A DNA stretch of 64,000 nucleotides from Formosa sp. L2A11 (GCF_009796865.1 NZ_CP047028.1:2914001-2978000); one strand, 5' to 3'; positions 19,256 through 28,348 are shown, numbered from the stretch's first letter. Translations and numbers: made by a program. The notes: generated from the sequence alone by a model not told the origin.

Positions 19256-20101
19256 TTACTTTGTAAAATCGGCTTTATTTAAACCATTATTAAATTTAAT
19301 ATTTGTCCAATTTACTAATATCCATGGTTTATCTGTAACTTCTGCATCCCAATTAGAGGCTTTATATTTACGTTTTGTAGGCAATAATAAACCGTCTATA
19401 TTTTCGTATTCTAATTGCATTAATAACGGATCTGATTTTCCGAAATCCATAACTGTAAACAAAAATTGGTCTACTAATTTAGTGTCTTTATTAATGTATA
19501 ATTGGTAAATATCTTTAGGTTTACCATCTGTAGCATCGAACGTTACTTTTACAACATCGTAAACTTTATCTGCAACAGTTTGTTCTTTAATATATTCGTA
19601 ATTTAAACCTGGATCTAATAATTTAGGCATCATTGTAAACCAGTAAAAATTTGTAGGTCTGTTAAAAGCTACACGTTTTAAAGCTTTTGGGTCGTTTACA
19701 GCTTCACCTTTATGTTTTAACCAATATTCGCTTCCATCGTAACCTTGTTCCAACATGCCTTCCATATCGGCTAAAGATCTTTCGTGCTTGGTGTACATTC
19801 CGTAAGACAATTCACCATTAAACATGTACTTTTCTGTAGTAACATCTGTTTTTCCATCTGGCGTTTGGTAAGTGTAGGTATACACAACATCTTTCTTACT
19901 CATTAATGTGCTGTAATCTCCCACTTTCTGAACCATTTCATACACTAATTCATGAGCTTTATTTTTAAATTCTGGTTTAACGTCTATAACCATTTGCTCT
20001 GGCACATCTTGTTTAACTTCTGTTACAATGGCTTTCTTTTCGTCTTTACAAGACACTAAAGTGGTTATTGAAATTAAACTAACTGCTAAAATTTTTCTCA
20101 T
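19256..20101 (-). CDS. Lipoprotein, DUF6503-like
   Basis: 281 residues starting with a lipoprotein signal (AVSLISITTLVSC, Cys18). The mature part has repeated beta-strand motifs such as YTYTYQTPDGKTDVTTEKYMF and YEYIKEQTVADKVYDVVKVTF, which resembles LolA/LolB-like half-barrels. I associate this layout with flavobacterial DUF6503 proteins, but that label is from memory of the pattern. It is probably an outer-membrane or periplasmic lipoprotein. The 44-bp gap to the HAD gene and shared strand allow a common transcript. Confidence 0.6.
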   Translation of the reverse strand: MRKILAVSLISITTLVSCKDEKKAIVTEVKQDVPEQMVIDVKPEFKNKAHELVYEMVQKVGDYSTLMSKKDVVYTYTYQTPDGKTDVTTEKYMFNGELSYGMYTKHERSLADMEGMLEQGYDGSEYWLKHKGEAVNDPKALKRVAFNRPTNFYWFTMMPKLLDPGLNYEYIKEQTVADKVYDVVKVTFDATDGKPKDIYQLYINKDTKLVDQFLFTVMDFGKSDPLLMQLEYENIDGLLLPTKRKYKASNWDAEVTDKPWILVNWTNIKFNNGLNKADFTK

Positions 20102-20506
20102 GTTACTATTTTATTTTTAGTATGAAATTAATGTGTTTAGTGCAATCTGAGAAAGAACCTTACATTTATTTTATAAAAACAATTCACTAAAACAATCCTA
20201 TTCTCTTTTTTAAATATTAAGATACATAATAATTTTAAAGAACCGTTTACATTATAAACTGAAACTAAAAGCATTAACTTTTTACGAATACCTTTTAAGT
20301 TAAAAATTATGAATTTATAATTCTAATAATCAAAGATAATTAATTTCCAGGATTAGTAAAATTCCATTTTACATTGTGTTTAAACGTTTTAAACGATACG
20401 GTATTATCTGTTATAATATGAATTAAGACATAAAACGGAATAGTTTTTTTATACTGTAGCTATAAACTCGTAATAATAATTAAGTTTGTAGCCTAATATT
20501 TTTAAG
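20102..20506. other. Intergenic region with -7 box for the kinase gene
   Basis: No gene that I can support. TAAGTTTG at 20481-20488 is a full match to the -7 consensus on the plus strand, 18 bases before the LRR-kinase ATG. No -33 TTG is visible. The segment 20381-20397 (GTTTAAACGTTTTAAAC) is a near-palindrome. A 39-codon open minus-strand stretch at 20341-20457 was considered and not called. Confidence 0.45.
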
Positions 20507-21808
20507 ATGACGCATACTTTAGAAGCATTACAATCGGGAGCATTAACAGGAAGTAAACGCCTAAAATTAGCCTGTGGTTTAACTTCGTTTCCGGAGGAAA
20601 TATTTGCATTAGCCGAAACTTTAGAGGTTTTAGATTTATCAGACAATAAGTTATCATCTTTACCAGAAAGTATTAGCCAACTTAAGCAATTAAAAATTAT
20701 ATTTTTTGCACGGAATAATTTTACAACATATCCTACTGTTTTAGGAAACTGCCCGAATTTAAATATGATTGGTTTTAAATCTAATCACATTCATACGGTT
20801 CCAGAACATGTGTTTCCGCCTAAATTAAATTGGCTAATTTTAACCGACAATAAGATTACCATTTTACCAAAAAGTATTGGAGACTGTACGTTACTACAAA
20901 AATGTGCTTTAGCAGGTAATAAAATTGAAGCCTTGCCTAACAATATGGCAAATTGTAAAAACTTAGAGCTTTTAAGAATTTCTGCCAACAACATAAAATC
21001 TATTCCAGATTGGTTATTTGAATTACCTAAATTATCTTGGGTAGCATTTGGAGGAAATCCTGGAGCTTATAAAAAGGCATTAGACACCGATTTTGAATCT
21101 TATACTTGGACCGATTTTAATGTAAAAGAATTATTAGGAGAAGGTGCTTCTGGATTTATTTCTAAAGCCAAATGGATTTCTAAAAACCAAGATATTGCCA
21201 TTAAAGTTTTTAAAGGCGATGTCACTAGCGATGGTTTACCAGATGATGAAATGGCGGTTTCTATCGCTGCAGGATCTCACGATAGTTTAATTCCTGTTTT
21301 AGGAAAAATTAAATATCATCCTGAAAACAAAAGCGGATTAATAATGAAACTTATAGCACCCGCTTTCATTAATTTAGGGAATCCGCCAAGTATGGCATCT
21401 TGTACACGAGATATGTTTAATGCTGACACTGTTTTTAATACTAACCAGATTTTAAAAATTGCTAAAAGTATTGCTTCTGTAAGTGCACAATTACACAGTA
21501 AAGGGATTAATCATGGCGATTTGTATGCGCATAATATTTTAATAAATAATGAAGCCGATTGTCTTTTAGGCGATTTTGGTGCAGCAACCTTTTATAATAA
21601 AAAAGAAAATCATGCTCACACTATTGAACGTGTAGAAGTTCGTGCCTTTGGATGTTTATTAGAAGATATACTGAATCTTGTTCCGGAAAACAACCGTAAT
21701 GAAAACCTTAAAGAAACTTTGCAAAAATTAATTTCAGGGTGCTTTCAATCAAATGTAAAAACGCGTCCGTCTTTTTCTGAGATTCTTCAGATTTTAAAGC
21801 AATTTTAA
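20507..21808 (+). CDS. Leucine-rich-repeat protein kinase
   Basis: 433 residues with two halves. Residues 1-190 hold about seven LRR units of the form LExLDLSDNKLSSLPESI. Residues 205-433 form a eukaryotic-like protein kinase: glycine loop LGEGASGFIS near 209-218, the Lys of IAIKVF near 233, catalytic HGD with H336 and D338 (HGDLYAHNIL, with the conserved Asn), and the DFG motif at D356 (GDFGAA). It lacks a signal peptide and should be a cytoplasmic Ser/Thr-type kinase whose LRR part recognises a target. Similar LRR-kinases occur in scattered bacteria. No phosphatase or FHA gene is nearby. Targets are unknown. Confidence 0.88.
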   Translation: MTHTLEALQSGALTGSKRLKLACGLTSFPEEIFALAETLEVLDLSDNKLSSLPESISQLKQLKIIFFARNNFTTYPTVLGNCPNLNMIGFKSNHIHTVPEHVFPPKLNWLILTDNKITILPKSIGDCTLLQKCALAGNKIEALPNNMANCKNLELLRISANNIKSIPDWLFELPKLSWVAFGGNPGAYKKALDTDFESYTWTDFNVKELLGEGASGFISKAKWISKNQDIAIKVFKGDVTSDGLPDDEMAVSIAAGSHDSLIPVLGKIKYHPENKSGLIMKLIAPAFINLGNPPSMASCTRDMFNADTVFNTNQILKIAKSIASVSAQLHSKGINHGDLYAHNILINNEADCLLGDFGAATFYNKKENHAHTIERVEVRAFGCLLEDILNLVPENNRNENLKETLQKLISGCFQSNVKTRPSFSEILQILKQF

Positions 21809-21944
21809 TTTTCAACAGTTAGACAGAACATTAAAATCTGACTAAATAACAGATTTATTCAAACAAATTTGAAACTACAAATATACTTCTCACAAGGTTT
21901 GATAAGTTTGCACATGCAGTAATGAATGAAGTCTTAAATAGCTA

Positions 21945-22379
21945 TTAGCCTTGTATATTACATTGTAGATAATGTAATATATCTGTAAAGTCCTTATTGT
22001 TTTTCATTTTAAAAGTCTTTACATTATATAGACCTTCTTTATCCTTATATTTAATAGAAATGACGTGAAATGTATCTAGAAATGATTTTGAATTAAATTT
22101 TATAGATTCAATAGACTTCGTATTATCAGAAAAGATCTTCACCTTATGTTTAGAGAAATTCTTTTGATATTCAATTTTCAACATCTCACCTTCAATTGAA
22201 TAATTTAGAATATAATTATCTTCTTTTAAATAAAAAATAAGACACAAAATGGTTAGCAAAACAGACATAAATGATAGTAGAAAAACCCAATCATTCATCT
22301 GTCTCAAATAAAATAAAAAGACAAAAAATATGATTAATATTGGCCCTAGAAATTTATCTTTAAATATATTTAACGTCAT
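21945..22379 (-). CDS. Hypothetical protein with two N-terminal membrane helices
   Basis: 144 residues. Helices at about 10-24 and 30-49 are followed by a soluble domain of beta character (IEGEMLKIEYQKNFSKHKVKIF, VISIKYKDKEG). The layout resembles small bPH-like or PH-fold membrane proteins, but I cannot assign a family. It is convergent with the LRR-kinase gene and divergent from the SRPBCC gene. Confidence 0.55.
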   Translation of the reverse strand: MTLNIFKDKFLGPILIIFFVFLFYLRQMNDWVFLLSFMSVLLTILCLIFYLKEDNYILNYSIEGEMLKIEYQKNFSKHKVKIFSDNTKSIESIKFNSKSFLDTFHVISIKYKDKEGLYNVKTFKMKNNKDFTDILHYLQCNIQG

Positions 22380-22554
22380 CGTTTTAATTGAGTACCTCTA
22401 AAGTATAAAAATTAATTATAACTCGATATTAACAGCTTTAAACAATACTTATAAAATTAGAGTTAAACCGAAGGAATTATACCTAAAAATGTATTAATTT
22501 TCATTTTTAGTAGCATAATAAAATCAAGCCACTTTTTAAACCAAAATAATAATC

Positions 22555-23016
22555 ATGGGAGTCTTTCAATTTAAACGTCAGCAGTTATTTAATCAGCCTA
22601 TAGAAACGTTATGGGCATTTATTTCAAATCCGAAGAACTTAAAAACCATTACTCCAGATTATATGGGGTTTGATATTGTTTCTGGAGACTTGCCTGACGC
22701 CATGTACGAAGGCATGATTATTAACTATAAGGTCTCCCCTGTTTTAGGTATAAAAACAACTTGGGTTACTGAAATTACACACGTAAAGGACAACCATTAT
22801 TTTGTAGACGAGCAACGTGTTGGACCTTATAAAATATGGCATCATCAGCACTTTTTAGAGGAAACTCCAGAAGGCACTTTAATGAAAGACATTGTAACCT
22901 ATCAGCCTCCGTTTGGAATTTTAGGAAACATTGCCAATGTAATTATGATTGAAAATAAACTGAAAGAAATTTTTGAATATCGCAACACTGTGCTTAACGA
23001 ATTATTCGGAAAATAA
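22555..23016 (+). CDS. SRPBCC family protein (START-like ligand-binding fold)
   Basis: 153 residues. Opens FKRQQLFNQPIETLWAFISNPKNLKTITPDYMGF, the standard start of bacterial SRPBCC proteins (first strand, helix, NLxxITP). The ending (MIENKLKEIFEYRNTVLNELFG) is the long C-terminal helix. The fold binds hydrophobic ligands in a deep cavity; the ligand is unknown. The next gene on the same strand, an alpha/beta hydrolase, begins 46 bases later, so they are probably one operon. Confidence 0.85.
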   Translation: MGVFQFKRQQLFNQPIETLWAFISNPKNLKTITPDYMGFDIVSGDLPDAMYEGMIINYKVSPVLGIKTTWVTEITHVKDNHYFVDEQRVGPYKIWHHQHFLEETPEGTLMKDIVTYQPPFGILGNIANVIMIENKLKEIFEYRNTVLNELFGK

Positions 23017-23062
23017 ACACTTTTAACCCCTCTATAAATAAGTACTTTATAATATTAAATAC

Positions 23063-24028
23063 ATGCCATTAATAGCACATTCTAAATACGAAGCACCTTC
23101 TTTTATAAATAAAAACCCACATTTTTCTACCATTTATGCGGCTAAGATTAAGCATGTAAATCCGCCAAATTATAAAACTGAAACGGTAGAATTAAGCGAT
23201 GGCGATTTTTTAAATGTAGATTATGTTATAAAAGGAACTAAAAAAGCGGTGATTTTATGTCATGGTTTAGAAGGCGATTCTAGACGAACGTACAATAACA
23301 GTTGTGCTAATTATTTTGCCGAACATAATTTTTCTGTATTTGCTTGGAATAATAGAACCTGTGGCGGACGTATGAACCGTTTACCTAAAATGTACCATCA
23401 TGCTTCCATAGACGATCTGGATGCGGTTGTACAATTTGCTTTTAAACAAGGTATAGAATCTGTTTACCTTATTGGTTATTCTATGGGTGGCGCACAAGTA
23501 TTAAATTATTTAGGAAAACTAAAACCAGATGGTCGTATTAAAGCAGCCGTTGCTGTGTCTGCACCAACGCATATTAAATCGTGTTCAGACACTTTAAAAG
23601 TAGGTTTTAATAAAGTGTATTTAAATAATTTTAAGAAAGGTATTGTAAGTAAGCTGAAACAGAAAGTTGTACAGTTTCCTGAATTAGCAAACGTAGATAA
23701 AATAAACGCATTACATAGTTTTGATGAAATAGATGATTATTTTACGGCGCCCATACATGGTTTTTTAAATAAAGAAGATTATTACAAACGTGTGTCTCCT
23801 GAATACTCTTTAAAACACATTACAACTCCTGTACTTATAATAAACGCCCTAGACGATCCTTTTTTAGGAGCACGTTGTTACCCAAAATCTCGTGCAAATA
23901 ACAGTAAATTTGTGTATTTAGAAACACCAGAATATGGCGGACATTGTGCTTTTCCCATAAAACATTCTAAGCAATCTTACGCAGAAGTTCGTGCTTTTGA
24001 CTTTTTTAGTGATTTAGAAAAGGCATAG
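23063..24028 (+). CDS. Alpha/beta hydrolase, YheT/EMB8-like
   Basis: 321 residues. The N-terminus (PSFINKNPHFSTIYAAK) and the HGLEGDSRRTYNNSCANYF block match the YheT/ABHD-type hydrolases. The nucleophile elbow is GYSMGG (Ser near residue 140), the acid is likely in INALDDPFLG, and the His is in EYGGHCAF. No signal peptide. These enzymes hydrolyse carboxyl esters or lipids; the substrate is unknown. It follows the SRPBCC gene closely. Confidence 0.85.
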   Translation: MPLIAHSKYEAPSFINKNPHFSTIYAAKIKHVNPPNYKTETVELSDGDFLNVDYVIKGTKKAVILCHGLEGDSRRTYNNSCANYFAEHNFSVFAWNNRTCGGRMNRLPKMYHHASIDDLDAVVQFAFKQGIESVYLIGYSMGGAQVLNYLGKLKPDGRIKAAVAVSAPTHIKSCSDTLKVGFNKVYLNNFKKGIVSKLKQKVVQFPELANVDKINALHSFDEIDDYFTAPIHGFLNKEDYYKRVSPEYSLKHITTPVLIINALDDPFLGARCYPKSRANNSKFVYLETPEYGGHCAFPIKHSKQSYAEVRAFDFFSDLEKA

Positions 24029-24064
24029 AAAGATTAAAGATTTTGTAGCATAGTTTTAAATACG

Positions 24065-24451
24065 CTAGTCATTTAAATTACTGCCCAACTTATTAGCTTT
24101 TACCAATTCTAAATATTTAATTTTCAAGTCATTTATTTGATAAAATTGATCCATTTTTACATCAAAATGTTCTAAAATCCATTTTCTAATGGTTTCAAAA
24201 TCTCCTTCTGAAAATTTGTTTTCAGATTCGTCTAAAACATTTAATGTTTTAAACTCATAGACATCGCTAAAAACGTCGTCTCCTTCATCAAAACTTCTTA
24301 CTAACGTCACTCTATAATTAGATTTACATTTTTCAAGTTTTAACCAATCAAATGTTCTGCTTTCAAAATAGACATCAACCTTTACAAAAAGAGCGAGTAT
24401 TTTTCCTAATTTCAGGTATAATTCAATTTTATTTTCAGGTATAGTTTTCAT
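24065..24451 (-). CDS. Hypothetical protein
   Basis: 128 residues, soluble, charged, no signal peptide or helix. Predicted mixed alpha/beta, for example KILALFVKVDVYFESRTF and GDFETIRKWILEHFDVKM. No family was recognised. It converges with the hydrolase gene and ends about 36 bases from it. The group II intron follows 140 bases upstream of its start. Confidence 0.5.
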   Translation of the reverse strand: MKTIPENKIELYLKLGKILALFVKVDVYFESRTFDWLKLEKCKSNYRVTLVRSFDEGDDVFSDVYEFKTLNVLDESENKFSEGDFETIRKWILEHFDVKMDQFYQINDLKIKYLELVKANKLGSNLND

Positions 24452-24591
24452 TTACAAGTTCTTAATTACAAAATATCTTTTGTAAGGATAGTTACGTAAT
24501 TAAGTGTAAAATTAACATAAAAAAACTGAAGATGAAATCTGTGAAGATTTTTATAAGTAGACTAGAACTAGTAATTAATTTTATACTTTAT

Positions 24592-25324
24592 GTGTGCCCA
24601 GCATGAGCATCTTTTGATTTACCGAAAGATAAATAATTAATCTATAAGGTGCAAGTCCCTTATACGCAGGAGTAACGTTCTGAAGCATTGGTAAGTCGCA
24701 AGGGTGAAAACCGTGAGGTTTTATCTGAAGGTTATTTGCGATTGAATAAAGAGCAAATACCACTACAAAACTCGGTACTGACCCTTCGTCTATGCTCAGG
24801 ACAGGCCAAACAGAAATCGTATACAGAGGCATATTTACTCGGGTAAGCAACCACATCATTGTAACGCCCCAAAATTAACAAAAGGGTAAGTATGTAGATA
24901 CAACAGGAATTGACGGAAAAAAGATGTCATTACCTGGGGGGCAGAGCGTAAAGAAATGTCTGGTAGACATTTTTAGAGAACGAGCCAGCTGGCGTGAGGG
25001 GCAACTACGAGTTGGTTATTTGGAGAAGTCAGCAGAGATCATAGTACCTACAGGAAACGAGCAGAGGTAATACCTCCGATGGACTCACAAGTAGGGAAGG
25101 ACTGAACGTAATTCTCTTCAAAATTCGCATAGGAGCACTAGTTGTAGCCTATGCTTAAACTAGAAGATAGTACCTAGGGTGAAAAGAGTTTTGGTGTGAT
25201 GATTTACGAACCGCCGTATACGTTAGTGAGAAGAAAAGCTCGAAACTACAGAGCGAAGCTTTTGTATGTACGGTGGTGTGAGGGGTGCACTCCTTCATTT
25301 GATGGCGGAGCCATCCACTCGATT
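24592..25324 (+). mobile_element. Group II intron lacking a reverse transcriptase (about 733 nt)
   Basis: The 5' end GTGTGCCCAGCATGAGCA and the nearby GGTGCAAGTCCC are standard for bacterial group II introns, as are GTAAGTCGCAAGGGTGAAA in domain I and AACGAGCCAGCTGGCGTGAG in the middle. The 3' part carries a domain V: ACCGCCGTA at about 25209-25217 pairs with TACGGTGGT at about 25269-25277. A domain VI follows with the inner hairpin GATGGC-gga-GCCATC. It ends CCACTCGATT, the usual intron terminus. No RT/maturase frame of useful length exists inside. Splicing would need a helper protein from elsewhere. The domain V apex has an unusual insertion of about 40 nt. It is intergenic, so both exons are non-coding. 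Confidence 0.85.
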
Positions 25325-25340
25325 GTAAAACGTTTTTATT

Positions 25341-26561
25341 TTAATTACCATTCTTTACTTTTATTTTTTTCTCAATTTTATCCAAATTAATTTGGCAGAA
25401 TTCCCATTCTGGATCTTCTGCTTCCTTGATTAACTGTAATGCAATTTCATAATTAAGTTTTGCTTTTTGTAGTTCACCAAGTTCCTCAAAAGCAAATCCT
25501 AAATCAGAATAAGCATCGAATGAATTAGGATTGGTTTCTATTCTAATTTTAAACGCTTTTACAGCGTATTTCTTAAATTTTTCTATTCTTAAAAAAGAAT
25601 ATCCTAAATCATTAAGAGCATAATCATTAGTGATTTTATAACAAAATTTTTCGGATAATTGATTATAATATTTTATAGTTTTCTCAATTGATTTATCTGG
25701 GCCTCCCAAAGCCATAATTTCATCTTCTGTTTTTGGAGTTTTATATTGAATCGGTTCAAAAATAAAACGTAAACCAAAAAATATTGAAGGTAATCCAACA
25801 GTCCCGTGTGATTCATTTGGCATGGGGTCATATTTAAATCTTAAACCAGATTTTTTATGGGCATTGATGTAGTTTTTAAACTCTCCGCTAAGTTTAAGAA
25901 CGTTACCACGCATATTTCCCACATTTTCATTAGCTAATGTTAGATAAAAAGTTCTATCTGACTTCAAATTATCGGAAAAGGTTTTTTCGAATTCTTGACT
26001 TATTAATTCATTTGGATACCATAAACTAGGACTAATGGTGATATATGAATTAAATAAATCTGGTTTTTTTAAAAAAGTATAAACGTTGAATAGCCCGCCT
26101 AAAGAATGCCCAACGATTACCTTGTATGAAGCAGCTTTATATGTTTGTTCCACATAAGGAATTAATTCTTTATCTAAAAAATCTATAAATTTATCAGCTC
26201 CACCGGTTAATCCCAATCTTTCTTGCTGTTCCTTGTTTAATTCTTTAGAGTTTGGAGTTAGGTCAAGATTACGTCTAGTATTTTTTATGCCTACAATAAT
26301 CATTTCAGGAATGAGTTCATTTAAAAGAAGATATTCAACCGTACCTACAGTATGAGTAAAATTGTAATAACTATCTAGCAAATATAAAACAGGATAATTC
26401 TTATCTGATTTTTCATAGTTTTTGGGAAGATAAATATCCAGTTTTCTATCTTCATTTAGTATGTCTGAATGTATTGTTGTCTCTTTACCAATTGAAATTG
26501 TATTTTGAGAATATGTAGAAAAGGTTAATAATAGAAAACTTATTAATAGGTTGAATTTCAT
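25341..26561 (-). CDS. Secreted esterase (Fes/esterase-D-like alpha/beta hydrolase) with C-terminal TPR-like repeats
   Basis: 406 residues from the Met that starts the signal peptide (MKFNLLISFLLLTFSTYSQ); an upstream Met would add ten non-signal residues. The hydrolase part (about 20-270) has YPVLYLLDSYYNF, the nucleophile elbow GHSLGG, and a late His in NESHGTVGLPS, which is the siderophore-esterase/esterase-D layout. The end (about 320-400) has two TPR-like helical pairs (PNSFDAYSDLGFAFEELGELQKAKLNYEIAL). It is periplasmic and its substrate unknown. It is the last of four minus-strand genes after arsR, the permease and DsrE, but the gap and function suggest its own unit. Confidence 0.85.
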   Translation of the reverse strand: MKFNLLISFLLLTFSTYSQNTISIGKETTIHSDILNEDRKLDIYLPKNYEKSDKNYPVLYLLDSYYNFTHTVGTVEYLLLNELIPEMIIVGIKNTRRNLDLTPNSKELNKEQQERLGLTGGADKFIDFLDKELIPYVEQTYKAASYKVIVGHSLGGLFNVYTFLKKPDLFNSYITISPSLWYPNELISQEFEKTFSDNLKSDRTFYLTLANENVGNMRGNVLKLSGEFKNYINAHKKSGLRFKYDPMPNESHGTVGLPSIFFGLRFIFEPIQYKTPKTEDEIMALGGPDKSIEKTIKYYNQLSEKFCYKITNDYALNDLGYSFLRIEKFKKYAVKAFKIRIETNPNSFDAYSDLGFAFEELGELQKAKLNYEIALQLIKEAEDPEWEFCQINLDKIEKKIKVKNGN

Positions 26562-26608
26562 GGTTAATTTGTTTTTCAGAATTATTAACAATTCATAATA
26601 TAAAAATA

Positions 26609-27163
26609 CTAAAATTTAATTAGAGCATAGTTGTTCATTTGATATACAGTAAGCACACTCATTGCAGATAATCCCACTTTAACTTCTGGCAATAAATCTG
26701 CTTTAGTATAGCCTTTAGCAGTCATAGATTGTCCGCATAGAAATATATCTACGCCCATGTCCGAAAGCGTTTTTATTAAATCTACATTCGGGTTATCTAC
26801 ATTATACTTTTCGTGATACACATGAGATGATAACGCATCTTTTACCGCGCCACCATGTAAAACAAGAGCAAGATGTATGTTTTCTTTTGGTGTTCCATAT
26901 CTCACGTGCATATTGTAATAACGGTGCAGACTAGAAATAATCCTATTGGGTTTAATAGCATCTGGTTGTTTGTTCGCAATATCAAAAATGGCTTTTAAAT
27001 CTTGAGAAGGTTCTGGTATAAAATCTAAATTATCTACAGCATATACAGCGCCAACCGTATAAAAAACAGGTCCTGTTGTGAGTGTATTAACTTGTCCAAA
27101 TGAAAAATGTACTAGACTAAGACACAAGACTAGAGTAAAAAGGAATTGAGATGTGTTGTTCAT
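26609..27163 (-). CDS. DsrE family protein, secreted
   Basis: 184 residues with a signal peptide (residues 1-23, ending HFSFGQ). The DsrE/F fold is seen in IHLALVLHGGAVKDALSS, the NVDLIKTLSDMGVDIFLCGQSMTAKGYTK block with the single Cys, and the ending VGLSAMSVLTVYQMNNYALIKF. Cytoplasmic DsrE proteins handle sulfane sulfur; the periplasmic forms common in Bacteroidota are uncharacterised. The conserved Cys is near residue 143. It lies downstream of the permease gene, after a hairpin, so it may be part of the same ArsR-controlled group. Confidence 0.82.
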   Translation of the reverse strand: MNNTSQFLFTLVLCLSLVHFSFGQVNTLTTGPVFYTVGAVYAVDNLDFIPEPSQDLKAIFDIANKQPDAIKPNRIISSLHRYYNMHVRYGTPKENIHLALVLHGGAVKDALSSHVYHEKYNVDNPNVDLIKTLSDMGVDIFLCGQSMTAKGYTKADLLPEVKVGLSAMSVLTVYQMNNYALIKF

Positions 27164-27206
27164 TTTTAGTGTATTTAAAGTAATCTAAAGCATTAACTAC
27201 TAAAGG

Positions 27207-27241
27207 TTTTATGCTAAAATAGTATTTATTTTAGCATAAAA
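27207..27241. terminator. Strong hairpin between the permease and DsrE genes
   Basis: A perfect 15-bp stem (TTTTATGCTAAAATA / TATTTTAGCATAAAA) with a five-base loop, in the 136-bp gap. There is no strong T-run outside the stem, but the stem itself ends in T's. It could stop or attenuate transcription from the permease gene. Confidence 0.55.
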
Positions 27242-27299
27242 CAGTGCTGTCTTTTAGTAAAACGTATAAACCACTAAGTATACACTTAGAAATACGGAT

Positions 27300-28310
27300 T
27301 TAAAACAAATAGTAGAATATAAATCCGCCAGAGACAGCTATTGCCATTATGGAGCCTACAAAAGCAACAACAGCCTTAGGTTTTAACATAGAAGACACAA
27401 TTGCAATTTCAGGTAAGCTTGCTCCTGTACCTCCAATGAGCAAAGCCATAGCTGCGCCCATACTCATCCCCTTACCTATTAACACACTTAATAACGGAAT
27501 AGCCATTTCTATTCTAAGGTACAAAGGCACACCTATAGCTGCAGCAAGAAATATGGCCAAAGGATTATCGTTTCCTAAATATTTTTCTACAAAAGCATCT
27601 GGTACAAATACCACCGATATAGCACTTATAACAGCACCAATAAGAACATAAGGCATAATACGTTTAAAAAGCGACCAAGCAAATTCTAGTGCTTCTCTAA
27701 CTTTATCATGCTTAATATTTAAAAATTTACGATCTGTAGTTGAACCACAAGTTGAAACTTGAGGATTTGAAGTACATACCGAAGCAGTTATTGTTTGTTC
27801 TACCTGAACTGATTCCGAACAACTAGTATTTTTTGGTTCTGTATTACTGCATGAAGTTGCTTTAGGTGTAACAACCATAATTTTCACATGATTTACCAGG
27901 GATGTATTACCTACAATAGTCCCAAAAACTACGGCGCCAATAAATACAATTAGAAAATACACTGCAGCAACCTTAAACCCAAATACAGCAAAAACAAAGG
28001 CAACAACAACAAAATTTGCTAAAGGTGCTGATAATAAAAATGAAAATACCATTGCTAAAGGCGCTCCCATTTCTAGCATTCCCATTGAAACCGGTACCAT
28101 AGATGCACTACAAAATGGTGTTGGAATACCAAGAACTGCTCCCATTACACCACTAAACTTTCCTGTTTTACTTAGCCGTTTCTGTAATTTCTCTTGCGGA
28201 ATATATGCACGTATAAACCCGGTAAGTACAGATACAAATGCAATAATAAAGAATAAGGCTACACTTACATGGATAAACTCGTCTAGTGCAATTTTTAAAT
28301 TTTCTGTCAT
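27300..28310 (-). CDS. Permease, DUF318/ArsP family (SO_0444-like metal/metalloid exporter)
   Basis: 336 residues in two hydrophobic halves. The first half has GIPTPFCSASMVPVSMGMLEMGAPL, the family hallmark; the second half repeats it as GVPLYLRIEMAIPLLSVLIGKG. The linker (about residues 145-200) is unusually Cys-rich (CSN, CSE, VCTS, STCGS), as expected for a cytoplasmic metal- or arsenic-binding loop. Homologues export trivalent organoarsenicals or divalent metals. It is 115 bases downstream of arsR and preceded by its own copy of the candidate operator, so induction by the sensed metal(loid) is likely. Confidence 0.85.
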   Translation of the reverse strand: MTENLKIALDEFIHVSVALFFIIAFVSVLTGFIRAYIPQEKLQKRLSKTGKFSGVMGAVLGIPTPFCSASMVPVSMGMLEMGAPLAMVFSFLLSAPLANFVVVAFVFAVFGFKVAAVYFLIVFIGAVVFGTIVGNTSLVNHVKIMVVTPKATSCSNTEPKNTSCSESVQVEQTITASVCTSNPQVSTCGSTTDRKFLNIKHDKVREALEFAWSLFKRIMPYVLIGAVISAISVVFVPDAFVEKYLGNDNPLAIFLAAAIGVPLYLRIEMAIPLLSVLIGKGMSMGAAMALLIGGTGASLPEIAIVSSMLKPKAVVAFVGSIMAIAVSGGFIFYYLF

Positions 28311-28348
28311 TTTAAATAGATGTTATAATTATTAATTTCAAATATTAA

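Noticed and set aside
20341..20457. A 39-codon open minus-strand stretch ending ...KWNFTNPGN.
   Set aside because: No start codon, an in-frame stop directly upstream and no motif that I recognise; this length is expected by chance in the region.
24581..24859. A 92-codon minus-strand frame opposite the intron start.
   Set aside because: It covers the conserved domain I of the group II intron; its peptide has no recognisable feature and intron-derived frames are often miscalled as genes.
25196..25390. A 64-codon plus-strand frame over intron domains V and VI.
   Set aside because: It translates the ribozyme core and runs past the intron end; this is a shadow of structural RNA.
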